A stretch of 64,000 nt of DNA, from the NCBI GenBank assembly GCA_042663485.1, contig JBHTAF010000005.1; one strand, 5' to 3'. This document shows positions 1 to 7,260 of this stretch, piece by piece. The translations under genes were made by a program, and so were the position numbers. Origin of the DNA: Natronosalvus sp042663485. Lineage in GTDB: Archaea > Halobacteriota > Halobacteria > Halobacteriales > Natrialbaceae. Under the pieces are notes generated by a model. It was not told where the DNA came from and made no database searches. It worked only from the letters and a program-made list of their open reading frames with translations. Positions within the stretch are counted from its first letter, which is position 1. Every line of letters starts with the position of its first letter.

Positions 1-153
1 AAGTGTCCAGATCAGCATGGTGAGGATCAGGCAGATCCCGATCAGGCCCCGGAGAACAATAATTGCGTTAACCAAGGATCCTTCGTAGCTTCCAGCATCG
101 AACCGGAGTTCTGGATCTGGCGGGTCTATGCGATCTCGATCTGACTGGGCCAT
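1..153 (-). CDS. Membrane protein, N-terminal fragment (cut by window edge)
   Basis: An open frame starts with ATG at 153 and runs off the left end of the window, giving about 51 residues. The first ~30 residues are polar and acidic (DRDRIDPPDPELRFDAGS). They are followed by a hydrophobic stretch (NAIIVLRGLIGICLILTMLIW) that looks like a first transmembrane helix, so this is probably the start of an integral membrane protein. No family can be recognised from the fragment. The coding sense is inferred from haloarchaeal-like composition and a clean frame to the edge. Confidence 0.5.
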   Translation of the reverse strand, partial: MAQSDRDRIDPPDPELRFDAGSYEGSLVNAIIVLRGLIGICLILTMLIWTL

Positions 154-429
154 AGCTCTACTGTTCAATCAACCTGTAGGTGTAATAAGTGTTGTCGCAG
201 ATTTGAGATAAACACGTAGAAAAACGACATCGGCTTTCTACCTCCTATCAACTTGTTTCAGACGAATCCTTGTGGGGTTGAAGCTAGGGATCGCACGCCA
301 CTTTTGACAGCGCTTCGGTAGTTTGATCACGATCTGCTGAATACAAAGCGCGAATGTGGCACGAGATGAGAGGCGATCTACAAGAGCCCATGATCGCTCA
401 GTACATGTGAAACACACCACACGAAGGCG
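154..429. other. Intergenic region without recognised feature
   Basis: This 276-bp stretch is less GC-rich than its surroundings. A 60-codon open frame on the minus strand (238-420) has atypical amino-acid composition, with several Cys and Trp and few acidic residues. I see no RNA gene or clear repeat. Confidence 0.4.
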
Positions 430-921
430 TTATGTTTGACATTGCTCAACGATTGCTACCACAATTTCATCACTCTCGGATTTCACGTAGACTCCCGATG
501 GGTAAGCGGGATTATCATACTGGGGAAGTGATTTGAGCGTCGCTTTTGCCTCTTCAAATTCGTCGGTTGATTCTGGTACCACGGAGAATTGTTCGTACTC
601 CCCGCTTCCCCTCAACACCGTCCCGTGCTGTTTTTCTGAATCAGTGGCCTCTTCAAAAATCCGGTCTATGATCTCAATCTCCCTCAAATTTTCATCTTCG
701 GCGATGATGAGCGGAGCATCGTCAGGGGGATCTTCGACTATTTCAACGTTGAAAGAACAGCCGGAGGGGTTGTCTTCCATCTCAGCATCGTGTCCGGAGT
801 TAGCCGAGTTATTGTCGTCATCTTTGTTTTCGGGAGTTGTTCCACTAATGTTCCCCAAACAACCAACAAAAGCGGATGCGAAGGCGACACCAGTAAAAGT
901 GAGGGCTTGTCGACGGTTCAT
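430..921 (-). CDS. Tat-type lipoprotein of unknown function
   Basis: The 163-residue protein begins MNRRQALTF and carries a twin-arginine-like leader. A lipobox (AFVGC) places the lipidated Cys at residue 21, so it should be exported and anchored to the outer face of the membrane. The next ~35 residues form an Asp/Asn/Ser-rich linker typical of haloarchaeal lipoproteins. The remaining ~110 residues (CSFNVEIVEDPP... to ...IVVAIVEQCQT) look like a compact domain with a Cys at each end, possibly joined by a disulfide. I do not recognise the domain. The ATG at 921 fits a TATA-like element about 27 bp upstream, so a leaderless mRNA is likely. Confidence 0.75.
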   Translation of the reverse strand: MNRRQALTFTGVAFASAFVGCLGNISGTTPENKDDDNNSANSGHDAEMEDNPSGCSFNVEIVEDPPDDAPLIIAEDENLREIEIIDRIFEEATDSEKQHGTVLRGSGEYEQFSVVPESTDEFEEAKATLKSLPQYDNPAYPSGVYVKSESDEIVVAIVEQCQT

Positions 922-943
922 AGGTGAATATATTCAGCGATTG

Positions 944-952
944 AGCATATAC
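944..952 (-). promoter_or_regulatory. TATA box for the 430-921 lipoprotein gene
   Basis: On the minus strand the sequence reads GGTATATGC, centred about 27 bp before the ATG at 921. This is the spacing expected for a leaderless archaeal transcript. Confidence 0.5.
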
Positions 953-1217
953 CTTCACCAAGGTCAAACAGTCATTTTACTCGTACTCTCAGTTCGCATC
1001 CGTATGTGCCGGTTGGTTTCGGACTAAACACATGGAATAAACGTGGGCGCCGTGCTGAACTCATCCTCTGTATCTCGCACTACGTTACTGTCTGTTTCTA
1101 TGAGTTTAACAGGCTCCAGTCTTCGAATTTTTGACATCCAGGAGTAGCGATTTGACTTTCACCGGCGAGGGCTTGTTATCGGCCAGCAGTCTCCGTGACC
1201 CTGAGGGCGTGATCGAC
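953..1217. other. Intergenic region without recognised feature
   Basis: About 265 bp separate the lipoprotein promoter from the 3' end of the proteasome operon. No frame has convincing haloarchaeal composition. I see no tRNA fold or strong inverted repeat. Confidence 0.4.
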
Positions 1218-1931
1218 TTACGTGAGTCCGGCGTCCACCAGCGCCTGTGCACACCGCTGTGAATCGAACCGATCGATTCCACTCGAGTCGATCACGCCGA
1301 TGTCGACCGACGCGCCGGACCACTCCTCGCCCCGAGCATCCGCGAGCGCCTTGAGCGCGACCCGGACGCCGTCGTCGCCGTCCAGGTCGGCCTCGTAGGT
1401 CGCCTCGAGGGACGCCCGAATCGCCTCGCTGTCGCCGCCGATCGCCGTCGCTCGCCAGCGCCGGGTCAGCCCGGAGGGGTCGAGTTCGTAGAGCCGCGGC
1501 TCCGGGTCGACCCCGCCGAGCAGGAGCGCGGTCCCGAACGGTCGGGTGCCGCCCGACTGGGTCGACTCCTGAACGTGGTCGGCCACGGCCGTGGCGACCG
1601 GTTCGACACCCGGCGCCTCCCCGTACCGGAGTCGCTCCTCCTGAGTGTACCGACGAGCGTAATCCACGAGGCGGCGGGCGTCGGCGACGTGGCCCGCGCT
1701 CGCGGCGGCCAGTCGGCCGTCGATATCGTGGAGTTTCTCGACGCTGTCGTTCGCGAGCAAGGGCGAGGGCGTTCGGCTGTCGGCGACGAACACGACGCCG
1801 CCGGTCGTTTTCACCCCGACGACGGGACTCCCTCGAGCGACGGCCTCGCGGGCGTACTCGACCTGGTAGAGTCGGCCGTCCGGCGAGAAGATCGACGTCC
1901 CGCGGTCGTAGGCCTGCTGGTTCGACTGCAT
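1218..1931 (-). CDS. psmA: Proteasome alpha subunit (alpha-type paralogue)
   Basis: The 237-residue protein starts MQSNQQAYDRGTSIFSPDGRLYQVEYA. This is the classic alpha-subunit N-terminus: the YDR gate residues are at 8-10 and the H0 helix plus YQVEYA segment follow. Alpha subunits form the outer heptameric rings of the 20S core, gate substrate entry and contact the PAN ATPase; they have no catalytic Thr. The start codon overlaps the beta-subunit stop (TGATG) at 1929-1933, so the two are translationally coupled. The Ntn-hydrolase fold continues through GVVFVADSRT and the FGTALLLGG strands. Best-studied haloarchaea keep their main proteasome genes apart, so this coupled pair may be an additional proteasome set rather than the only one. 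That is an inference, because the rest of the genome is not visible. Confidence 0.93.
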   Translation of the reverse strand: MQSNQQAYDRGTSIFSPDGRLYQVEYAREAVARGSPVVGVKTTGGVVFVADSRTPSPLLANDSVEKLHDIDGRLAAASAGHVADARRLVDYARRYTQEERLRYGEAPGVEPVATAVADHVQESTQSGGTRPFGTALLLGGVDPEPRLYELDPSGLTRRWRATAIGGDSEAIRASLEATYEADLDGDDGVRVALKALADARGEEWSGASVDIGVIDSSGIDRFDSQRCAQALVDAGLT

Positions 1932-2689
1932 CAGCTCGCCCTCCGCTGATCGACGGTCACGCCGTCGGTCGTGATCGTAGCGGTGGTCACCCCGTCACCG
2001 CTCGCGGTATCGCGCTCACTCGCAGCCTCGACGGCGGCGATCGCGGCGTCCGTCGCCGTATCGAGTTCGGGCGTCGGGTCGTCCTCGAGCCGTCCCTCGA
2101 GCACGCCGTAGGCGACCTGCATGCCGCTCCCGCCGGCCGCGTAGCGGTCCTCCACGACGCTCCCGCCACCGTCGAGTTCGTAGACGTACCCGCCCGTGTC
2201 GTCGACACCACACAGGAGCGGGGCGACGGGGAGACCGCGGACGAGGGCTCCCGCGGTTCGCGCGAGTGCGGGCAGGCTCATCGGCTCGCCTCGGCGGGAT
2301 TCGTAGAGTCCAGCCTCCGCACGTAGCCGCCTGATGACCTCCTGTGCCGGGCCGACGGACCCCGAGATCGCCATCGCAGCGGTCGGGTGGACCGCCGAAA
2401 TCTTTCGGACGTCCTTGTTGGCGGTGAAGCGGCCCCCGAGACTCATTCGCTGGTCGGCGGCCATCACGACGCTCTCCGCCGCTCTGATTCCGACGATCGT
2501 CGTTCCGGTCGAGAACTCGAGGTCGTGCGTGTCGCTACTTTCCGTCGCTGGTGCGTGCTGTGCGAGTGGTGCGGTTCGGTAGCCCGGGATCGAGAATCGC
2601 TTGTCGAACTCGAGCCCCGGCCGCGAGTCGTTACCCGGTTGCGAGTCATTACTCAGCCGCGAGTCGTGGGCACTGCTGTATCGCGTCAT
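1931..2689 (-). CDS. psmB: Proteasome beta subunit precursor
   Basis: This is the catalytic 20S core subunit. Autoprocessing should occur at FSTG|TTIVG, making Thr63 (ATG at 2689) the N-terminal nucleophile. The Asp17-equivalent is in AADQR, and the catalytic Lys lies in NKDVRKI, displaced by one residue relative to family numbering because of a GGR insertion. The 62-residue prosequence is long and Ser/Asp/Arg-rich, with a short internal repeat (SNDSQPG, GNDSRPG). A GTG at 2692 is an alternative start one codon upstream. The gene is first in a two-gene operon with the alpha subunit. A TATA box at 2714-2722 and an 18-bp palindrome at 2726-2743 precede it. Beta-first gene order with a 1-nt overlap suggests both are made in equal amounts. 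Confidence 0.93.
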   Translation of the reverse strand: MTRYSSAHDSRLSNDSQPGNDSRPGLEFDKRFSIPGYRTAPLAQHAPATESSDTHDLEFSTGTTIVGIRAAESVVMAADQRMSLGGRFTANKDVRKISAVHPTAAMAISGSVGPAQEVIRRLRAEAGLYESRRGEPMSLPALARTAGALVRGLPVAPLLCGVDDTGGYVYELDGGGSVVEDRYAAGGSGMQVAYGVLEGRLEDDPTPELDTATDAAIAAVEAASERDTASGDGVTTATITTDGVTVDQRRAS

Positions 2690-2713
2690 CACTCGAGTGG
2701 ACGCGATCCATCG

Positions 2714-2743
2714 GAATATATGTTAGCTAAAATATATTTTAGC
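2714..2743 (-). promoter_or_regulatory. Promoter of the proteasome operon with 18-bp perfect palindrome
   Basis: The minus strand carries CATATATTC (2714-2722), about 27 bp ahead of the start at 2689. Just upstream, 2726-2743 is the perfect palindrome GCTAAAATATATTTTAGC. It sits where a BRE or an activator/repressor site would lie. It also lies in the 3' flank of the upstream aminotransferase gene, so a terminator role is equally possible. Confidence 0.5.
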
Positions 2744-2761
2744 CAGTCGAGTCGCAGGTCG

Positions 2762-4114
2762 TCAGGCGGTCGTCGCCGTCTGCGTCGCGACGTCGTCGAT
2801 CGTCTCGAGTAGGAGCCGCGAGCCGAGGTCGATCTCGCGTTCGGTGACGTCGAGCGGCGGCAGGATTCGCAGCGTCTTGTGTCCACAGCCGAGCGTGAGC
2901 AGCCCGCGCTTCATCGCCGCCTCGACGACGGCCTCGCGGCGATCCTTGGTGTCGAACTCGAGTGCGAGCATCAGGCCACGGCCGCGCACGTCGGTGACGC
3001 CCTCGACGTCGCGTTCGGCGAGGATCGAGCGGAACTGCTCGCCGCGTTCGCGTACGTTCTCGAGTAAGTTCTGCTCGCGAATCGCGTCGATAGTGAGCAC
3101 GCCCTGAAGTGACGCGAGGACGTCGCCGGCTCCCCACGTCGAGGAGATGCGGCCCGTCTCCTCGGGGAAGACGTCCGAACGGGAGATAGTCGCGCCGACG
3201 CGCAGGCCCTTCGCGCTGGTGATGACGTCCGGGGTGAGATCGAGGTGGTCGACCGCCCACATCTCGCCGCTCCGGCCGAGTCCGGACTGGATCTCGTCGG
3301 CGATGACCCGAAGGCCGAACAGCTCTCGGAGCGCCTCGACGTCGCGGGCGAACTCGGGATGGGGAACGCGGTAGCCGCCTTCGCCCTGGACCGGCTCGAG
3401 GATGAGGTAGGCTACCTCGTCGGCATCGACGACGCCGCGGTCGGGGTCGAGTTTGTCGGCGACGACGTTGCCGCCGGGTCCGTCCGTGAGCCAGTCGTTC
3501 TCGTAGCTCTCCTGGCTCGAGGGGTAAGGAACGCTGATGACGCCGGGTACCTCGGGGTACCCCTTCCGGTGGACGGCCTTCGACCGGTTCAGCGAGAGGG
3601 CGCCCAGGGTGCGCCCGTGGAACGCGCCGTCGAAGGTGATCGCGCGGTGGCCGCCACTCGCGTAACAGATCTTGATCGCGTTTTCGACCGCCTCGGCGCC
3701 GGAGTTCGAGAGGAACACCCGATCCATGTCGTAGTGGTCGGTCAGGTCGATCAGTCGATCCATCAGCTGAGACGGTCCGGGAAAGTCCGGGTTCGAAGGG
3801 GAGCCACCACCGCTCACGTAGAAGTCCTGGCCGGCGATTTTCGTCGGATCGACGAGGTCGAAGGCCTCGAGTTTCTCCTTCACCGCCGGGTTGTTGTACC
3901 CGAGCGGGGCCGCAGCGACGTGACTCGTGAAGTCCATGAGGACGTTTCCGTCGACGTCGGTACAGAACGGCCCGATAGCGTCGGCCTGCGTATCCCAGAC
4001 GAAGTCGTAGACGTAGGTGCTCGGGGCGGCGAACTGGTGGTGGTACTCGGCCCACTTCGTCGCTCGTTTGCCCGGCATCGTCTCGACTCGCGGCTCGACC
4101 GTATCTCGGTCCAT
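2762..4114 (-). CDS. Class III aminotransferase (4-aminobutyrate/ornithine-type), PLP-dependent
   Basis: The 450-residue protein is a fold-type I, class III (omega) aminotransferase. Visible landmarks from ATG 4114 are the SNSGAEA phosphate-binding loop near 136, FDGAFHGRTLG, the DEIQSG motif with the PLP-pyridine Asp near 273, and ITSAKG with the Schiff-base Lys near 302. A late VRGRGLMLALEF strand is typical of the family. The substrate is uncertain: the family covers GABA, ornithine, lysine and other omega-amines. An upstream in-frame start at 4165 is possible, but the TATA element at 4137-4147 lies 27 bp ahead of 4114 and inside the longer reading, which favours 4114. The gene is co-directional with the proteasome operon, 72 bp away. 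Confidence 0.88.
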   Translation of the reverse strand: MDRDTVEPRVETMPGKRATKWAEYHHQFAAPSTYVYDFVWDTQADAIGPFCTDVDGNVLMDFTSHVAAAPLGYNNPAVKEKLEAFDLVDPTKIAGQDFYVSGGGSPSNPDFPGPSQLMDRLIDLTDHYDMDRVFLSNSGAEAVENAIKICYASGGHRAITFDGAFHGRTLGALSLNRSKAVHRKGYPEVPGVISVPYPSSQESYENDWLTDGPGGNVVADKLDPDRGVVDADEVAYLILEPVQGEGGYRVPHPEFARDVEALRELFGLRVIADEIQSGLGRSGEMWAVDHLDLTPDVITSAKGLRVGATISRSDVFPEETGRISSTWGAGDVLASLQGVLTIDAIREQNLLENVRERGEQFRSILAERDVEGVTDVRGRGLMLALEFDTKDRREAVVEAAMKRGLLTLGCGHKTLRILPPLDVTEREIDLGSRLLLETIDDVATQTATTA

Positions 4115-4136
4115 ACCGCAGTTGCGCCGGCCGACG

Positions 4137-4147
4137 ATTAAAAATAT
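4137..4147 (-). promoter_or_regulatory. TATA box for the aminotransferase gene
   Basis: The minus strand reads TATTTTTAATC about 27 bp before ATG 4114. It supports a leaderless transcript and the shorter start. Confidence 0.6.
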
Positions 4148-4253
4148 TCGTTGTGGTTCGGGCAATACTCAGTACCCTCCTAAGCGTCGATTGACGAGTG
4201 AAACCGGATGAACGCTATCGGTTTGACCTATCAGTTCAGGCCTGGAACGCCAC

Positions 4254-5561
4254 TCAGACGACGATGAGGGCGGTGGCGACGGCCCCGCCGGCCAGGAGCA
4301 CACCGCTGGAAACCGCAACTTTGCGCTTGAACTGCCCGTCCGAGGACGTCGCCGCGAGGAACGCCTTGACGACGATACTCGAGACCGTCGCCAGCAAGAT
4401 TGCGATCGTCGCCTCGGAGGCAGTGAGCGTCCCGCCGCGATAGAGAACGACGGCGGAGGTAGTCGCCCCGGCGCTCGAGACGAGCCCGCTCGCGACGGCG
4501 GTGGCGTAAAAGCCGAGCGTGCCGAACCAGGTTTCCGCCAGCGAACCGAAGACGAGGACCGCGAAGAAGACGGCCCCGAACGCGAGGGCATTCTTCAGTG
4601 AGAACGGGTTCTCGAGGTCCATCTCCGTGGATTCAGACCAATCGGCGATGAAGAACGCGATGAGAAACGCGAGGACGATGACCGTGCCGAGTGGCACGAC
4701 GGCCTGGACGAGCGGCGCGACGGCGCTTCCCGCGGTGAACGCGACGGCGATTGCGAGGTTCCGCACCGCCATCGCCGCGTTCGCGAGCAAGATTGCGGCG
4801 ACCGCGTACGAGGCTGCCTCCGGGCGCTGTCGAACATGGTCGAGCATCGTCCCGACGACGGCCGTCGAGGACGCCAGGCCACCGAAGAACCCGGTGACCG
4901 CGATGCCGCGACCGCCGTACGTCGAGACGATGGCGTAGTTGACGATCCCGATTCCGGCGACGGCGACGACCATGAGCCAGATGACCTGGGGCTCGAGCGG
5001 AATCGTGACCGAACCGAGCGAGAGATCGTACTCGGCCGGCAAGATGGGGTAGATGACGAACGCCAGGATGGCGAACTCCGTCGTCGACCGCATCTCCTCG
5101 CGCGAGAGTCCCCACGCGAACTCGTGGAGTTCGCGTTTGAGCACGAGCAGGAGCGAGGAGAGGACGGCCACGGTCACGCCCTCGATGACGAACTCCGCCG
5201 CAACGAGCGAACCCACGCCGTAGGCGACCAGCATCGAGACGGACGTCGTCAGCGAGAGGCCGGTGTCTTCCTCGCTCATCAGCCCCTGCACGGCGAGCAA
5301 CACGCCCTGGACGATGACGAGCAGACCGCCGAGGAGCAACAGGCTCTCGCCGACGTCGGCCTCGAGGACGAGAATCGTGAAAACCGCAGCGAGCAAGCTG
5401 ATCAGTGAGAATGTCCGGATGCCGGCGGACTTCTGTGACCACTCGCGCTCGAGCCCCAGGAACATCCCGAGGGCGCCGGCGAGAGCGATTCGAACGACTG
5501 CCTCGTCGAGGGGGGCTTCGAGTATCTGTAACTGTATCTGCAGGGGAGCGTCTGGTAGCAT
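4254..5561 (-). CDS. MgtC/SapB-type membrane protein with DUF4010-like C-terminal domain
   Basis: The ~435-residue polytopic membrane protein has an N-terminal MgtC/SapB domain, marked by ALGMFLGLEREWSQKSAGIRTFSL near residue 35. This continues into a run of hydrophobic helices and a C-terminal multi-helix domain of the kind annotated DUF4010 (FFGGLASSTAVVGTMLDH, and SGLVSSAGATTSAVVLYRGG). Bacterial MgtC proteins act in Mg2+-limited growth and modulate ATP synthase. The function of the long fused archaeal versions is unknown. The start is ATG 5561 or GTG 5573 in the same frame. It lies 60 bp downstream of a co-directional PadR regulator gene, so they may be co-transcribed. Confidence 0.82.
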   Translation of the reverse strand: MLPDAPLQIQLQILEAPLDEAVVRIALAGALGMFLGLEREWSQKSAGIRTFSLISLLAAVFTILVLEADVGESLLLLGGLLVIVQGVLLAVQGLMSEEDTGLSLTTSVSMLVAYGVGSLVAAEFVIEGVTVAVLSSLLLVLKRELHEFAWGLSREEMRSTTEFAILAFVIYPILPAEYDLSLGSVTIPLEPQVIWLMVVAVAGIGIVNYAIVSTYGGRGIAVTGFFGGLASSTAVVGTMLDHVRQRPEAASYAVAAILLANAAMAVRNLAIAVAFTAGSAVAPLVQAVVPLGTVIVLAFLIAFFIADWSESTEMDLENPFSLKNALAFGAVFFAVLVFGSLAETWFGTLGFYATAVASGLVSSAGATTSAVVLYRGGTLTASEATIAILLATVSSIVVKAFLAATSSDGQFKRKVAVSSGVLLAGGAVATALIVV

Positions 5562-5621
5562 TGCGTCGTACACAAACCGGATTTCGGGCTAGTCGAGTGC
5601 GATACCTGGAGAGAACGCGTC

Positions 5622-5897
5622 TCAAAGGTCGACGTACTGGCCCTCCCAGTCCCGACGAGCCTCGAGTTCACGTCGACCGCGTCGAGTGAGCGTGTAGAAG
5701 TTGGTCCGTCGGTCTCGGCTCCCCTTCTCCACGAGTCCCTTGTCAACGAGCGTGTCGAGGTTGGGGTAGAGCCGGCCGTGGTGGATCTCCTTCTCGTAGT
5801 ACTGCTCGAGTTCCTCCTTGATCGCGAGGCCGTGTGGCTCTTCTTCGCCGGCGATCACGTAGAGGAGGTCGCGCTGAAATCCTGTCAAGTCGTACAT
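5622..5897 (-). CDS. PadR family transcriptional regulator
   Basis: The 91-residue winged-helix protein (MYDLTGFQRDLLYVIAGEEEPHGLAIKEELEQYYEKEIHHGRLYPNLDTLVDKGLVEKG) matches the PadR pattern. It has a GLAIKEELE recognition-helix region, the signature HxGRLYPxLxxLxxKGLVEK and a wing (RTNFYTLTRRGRREL). These small regulators are widespread in haloarchaea and usually repress adjacent genes or themselves. The gene precedes the MgtC-like gene on the same strand, so that gene is the simplest candidate target. The promoter immediately upstream is AT-rich and contains spaced GTAC half-sites. Confidence 0.9.
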   Translation of the reverse strand: MYDLTGFQRDLLYVIAGEEEPHGLAIKEELEQYYEKEIHHGRLYPNLDTLVDKGLVEKGSRDRRTNFYTLTRRGRRELEARRDWEGQYVDL

Positions 5898-5904
5898 TGG
5901 GAAC

Positions 5905-5944
5905 GTACCACTCGTACTTCTTGTCGAATTTTAATAAATATACC
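5905..5944 (-). promoter_or_regulatory. Promoter and possible operator of the PadR gene
   Basis: The minus strand has TTTATTAAAATT about 27 bp upstream of ATG 5897, a strong TATA. Between the TATA and the start lies GTACCACTCGTAC (5905-5917), a GTAC-N5-GTAC dyad, with a third GTAC at 5892 at the start of the gene. The position would suit autorepression; this is inferred. Confidence 0.45.
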
Positions 5945-6068
5945 GGGTTGCAGTCGGAACACGGACGGAGTATTCCGTCGAACACGCGACTGGCGAGACT
6001 TTCGAAACGTAAGGGCTTCGACCAGTATGGAACGCGTGACGCATAACGAAGTCCTCATGTCTACGATG

Positions 6069-6099
6069 AATTGTGTTCAGTCTGGAATTAATTGTGTTC
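6069..6099. repeat. Direct repeat AATTGTGTTC, two copies 21 bp apart
   Basis: AATTGTGTTC occurs at 6069-6078 and again at 6090-6099, a centre-to-centre distance of 21 bp (two helical turns). It lies in a non-coding stretch about 170 bp upstream of the PadR gene. It may be a paired protein-binding site or chance. Confidence 0.35.
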
Positions 6100-6237
6100 T
6101 GTGCGACCCCCGGTGCTCGACTCTATCGACCGTCGTCGACTGTCGCCAGCCGTCGTATATGCCGATACGAAACCGATAGCGGACGGTACGACTACTCGAC
6201 GTGCAGGACTTTGCGCTCAGAAGCGTTGTAAACAGGA

Positions 6238-6344
6238 AAGCAAACCACGCGGCGTGAAAAGGGCCGCGTGATTGCTTGCCGCCCTGAATTGGTCCCCGCT
6301 GACGCTTCGGCCCTCCAAAGCGAAGCGTCAATTGGTAGAATTCA
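6238..6344. other. Hairpin-rich non-coding element (candidate structured RNA or MITE remnant)
   Basis: Two strong inverted repeats lie next to each other in a ~475-bp gene-free stretch (5945-6419). The first has outer arms AAGCAA (6238) and TTGCTT (to 6277) around inner arms CACGCGGC (6246-6253) and GCCGCGTG (6263-6270). The second has perfect 10-bp arms TGACGCTTCG (6300-6309) and CGAAGCGTCA (6321-6330), nested in a weaker TGAATT (6285) / AATTCA (6339-6344) pairing. On the minus strand a TTTAAGG-like element at ~6353-6359 could serve as promoter. No coding frame here looks haloarchaeal. Options are a small RNA, or a palindrome-associated remnant of an IS200/IS605-like element. No transposase is present. 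Confidence 0.4.
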
Positions 6345-6419
6345 CCGAAGAACCTTAAAGGTACCGACACCGCCTCGAAACGTGACTGGTCAGTGTCGGA
6401 CTACGTTCGGGCTCGACAG

Positions 6420-6566
6420 TCACATGTGTTCTTCCTCGAGGACCCAGCCCAGCGCCCGGCGGTAGTACGTGAACATCTGTCTGACGCCCTCGTGGCGCAT
6501 CTCGTCGCTCTCGAGTTGCTCGACGAGGAACTCGTACTGGTCGCGGATTTCGTCCTCTTCACGCAT
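6420..6566 (-). CDS. Small conserved-looking acidic protein (48 aa)
   Basis: ATG 6566 begins MREEDEIRDQYEFLVEQLESDEMRHEGVRQMF, followed by a helical segment ending LGWVLEEEHM. The composition is very acidic and predicted wholly helical, like a short coiled-coil or helical hairpin. It is typical of small haloarchaeal cytosolic proteins. Longer in-frame extension to 6662 has poor composition and was not used. It has no recognised family. It lies about 110 bp downstream of the next minus-strand gene and may be co-transcribed. Confidence 0.65.
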   Translation of the reverse strand: MREEDEIRDQYEFLVEQLESDEMRHEGVRQMFTYYRRALGWVLEEEHM

Positions 6567-6675
6567 GGGTCTATCTCGTATCTGCACGGTAAAAAGTGGG
6601 ACCCCGGAACTCGATTTGCGATCGGCCGGGTGTCGTACGCCCGCTCTCGAATCCCGGCCCATCGATGGGTTCGGG

Positions 6676-7014
6676 TCAGACTTTTCGAGCGGTCAACGGT
6701 TGTCGGCGGCGCAACTCACAGGGGAACTCCGGATGCTCCAGGACGTGCCAGACGAGTATGTGTCGCCGACTGCCGGAAAGCCCAGTTCGCCCGACGTCGT
6801 CCGCCGTGAACGTCGTCGGGAGCGCCTCGAAGAGGTCGACCACCGCTTCGAAGGAGTCGAAGACCTTTCGGTGGCCGCTCGAGGTCGCGCCGCGACGGGC
6901 AACGACGTAGGACCCGTCGGGCCGATGCGTCGCTTCCGTGTGGGTAAATGTTCGGGTCCGCGAGAGCGCGTCGGCGAGCTGGTCGCGAAGCTGTGCTGCG
7001 TCGGTACTGGTCAA
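6676..7014 (-). CDS. Hypothetical haloarchaeal protein, start uncertain
   Basis: The clear coding part is 112 residues (TSTDAAQLRDQLADALSRTRTFTHTEATHRPDGSYVVARRGATSSGHRKVFDSF... to ...PFCELRRR-like tail), beginning at a TTG (7014). The same frame continues upstream without a stop to 7122. It encodes about 36 further residues of convincing haloarchaeal composition (VEKFVDSDGTQVRTTDDGVVLEVGSTTYAL is split here: VEKFVDSDGTQ, then VRTTDDGVVLEVG). There is no ATG, GTG or TTG in that extension. An ATG at 7126 lies in the neighbouring frame. Either an unusual start is used or a one-base shift has separated the true start from the body. Function unknown; the C-terminal half (FEALPTTFTADDVGRTGLSGSRRHILVWHV split as helix-turn-helix-like) might be a small winged-helix-like fold. 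Confidence 0.6.
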   Translation of the reverse strand: MTSTDAAQLRDQLADALSRTRTFTHTEATHRPDGSYVVARRGATSSGHRKVFDSFEAVVDLFEALPTTFTADDVGRTGLSGSRRHILVWHVLEHPEFPCELRRRQPLTARKV

Positions 7015-7260
7015 CGCGTAGGTGGTGGAACCGACCTCGAGGACGACGCCGTCGTCGGTCGTTCGTACCTGCGTGCCGTCGCTATCGACGAATTTCTCGA
7101 CCAGGAGCGTGGGTACTCCGTGTCATCGTATCCGTCCGTTCTCGCGCTCGAAATAAAATCGTTTGGGCGACTCCACGACGTTCGAGCTCGACGATCCGTC
7201 GACCCGACGCGTGTGGTGACGCTGTTCGAAAAGTGAGCGAGACGAGTCGCGAGGGACTCG

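Noticed and set aside
238..420. 60-aa minus-strand open frame with several Cys and Trp
   Set aside because: Composition is unlike haloarchaeal proteins, with few acidic residues and no promoter or domain.
2739..4055. Long Arg/Pro-rich minus-strand frame over the aminotransferase gene
   Set aside because: It is the out-of-frame shadow of the aminotransferase on the same strand; Arg-rich translation is typical of high-GC shadow frames.
6077..6370. 97-aa frame across the hairpin region
   Set aside because: It translates the stem-loops into Gly/Arg/Phe-rich sequence with no family resemblance; the hairpin structure explains the region better.
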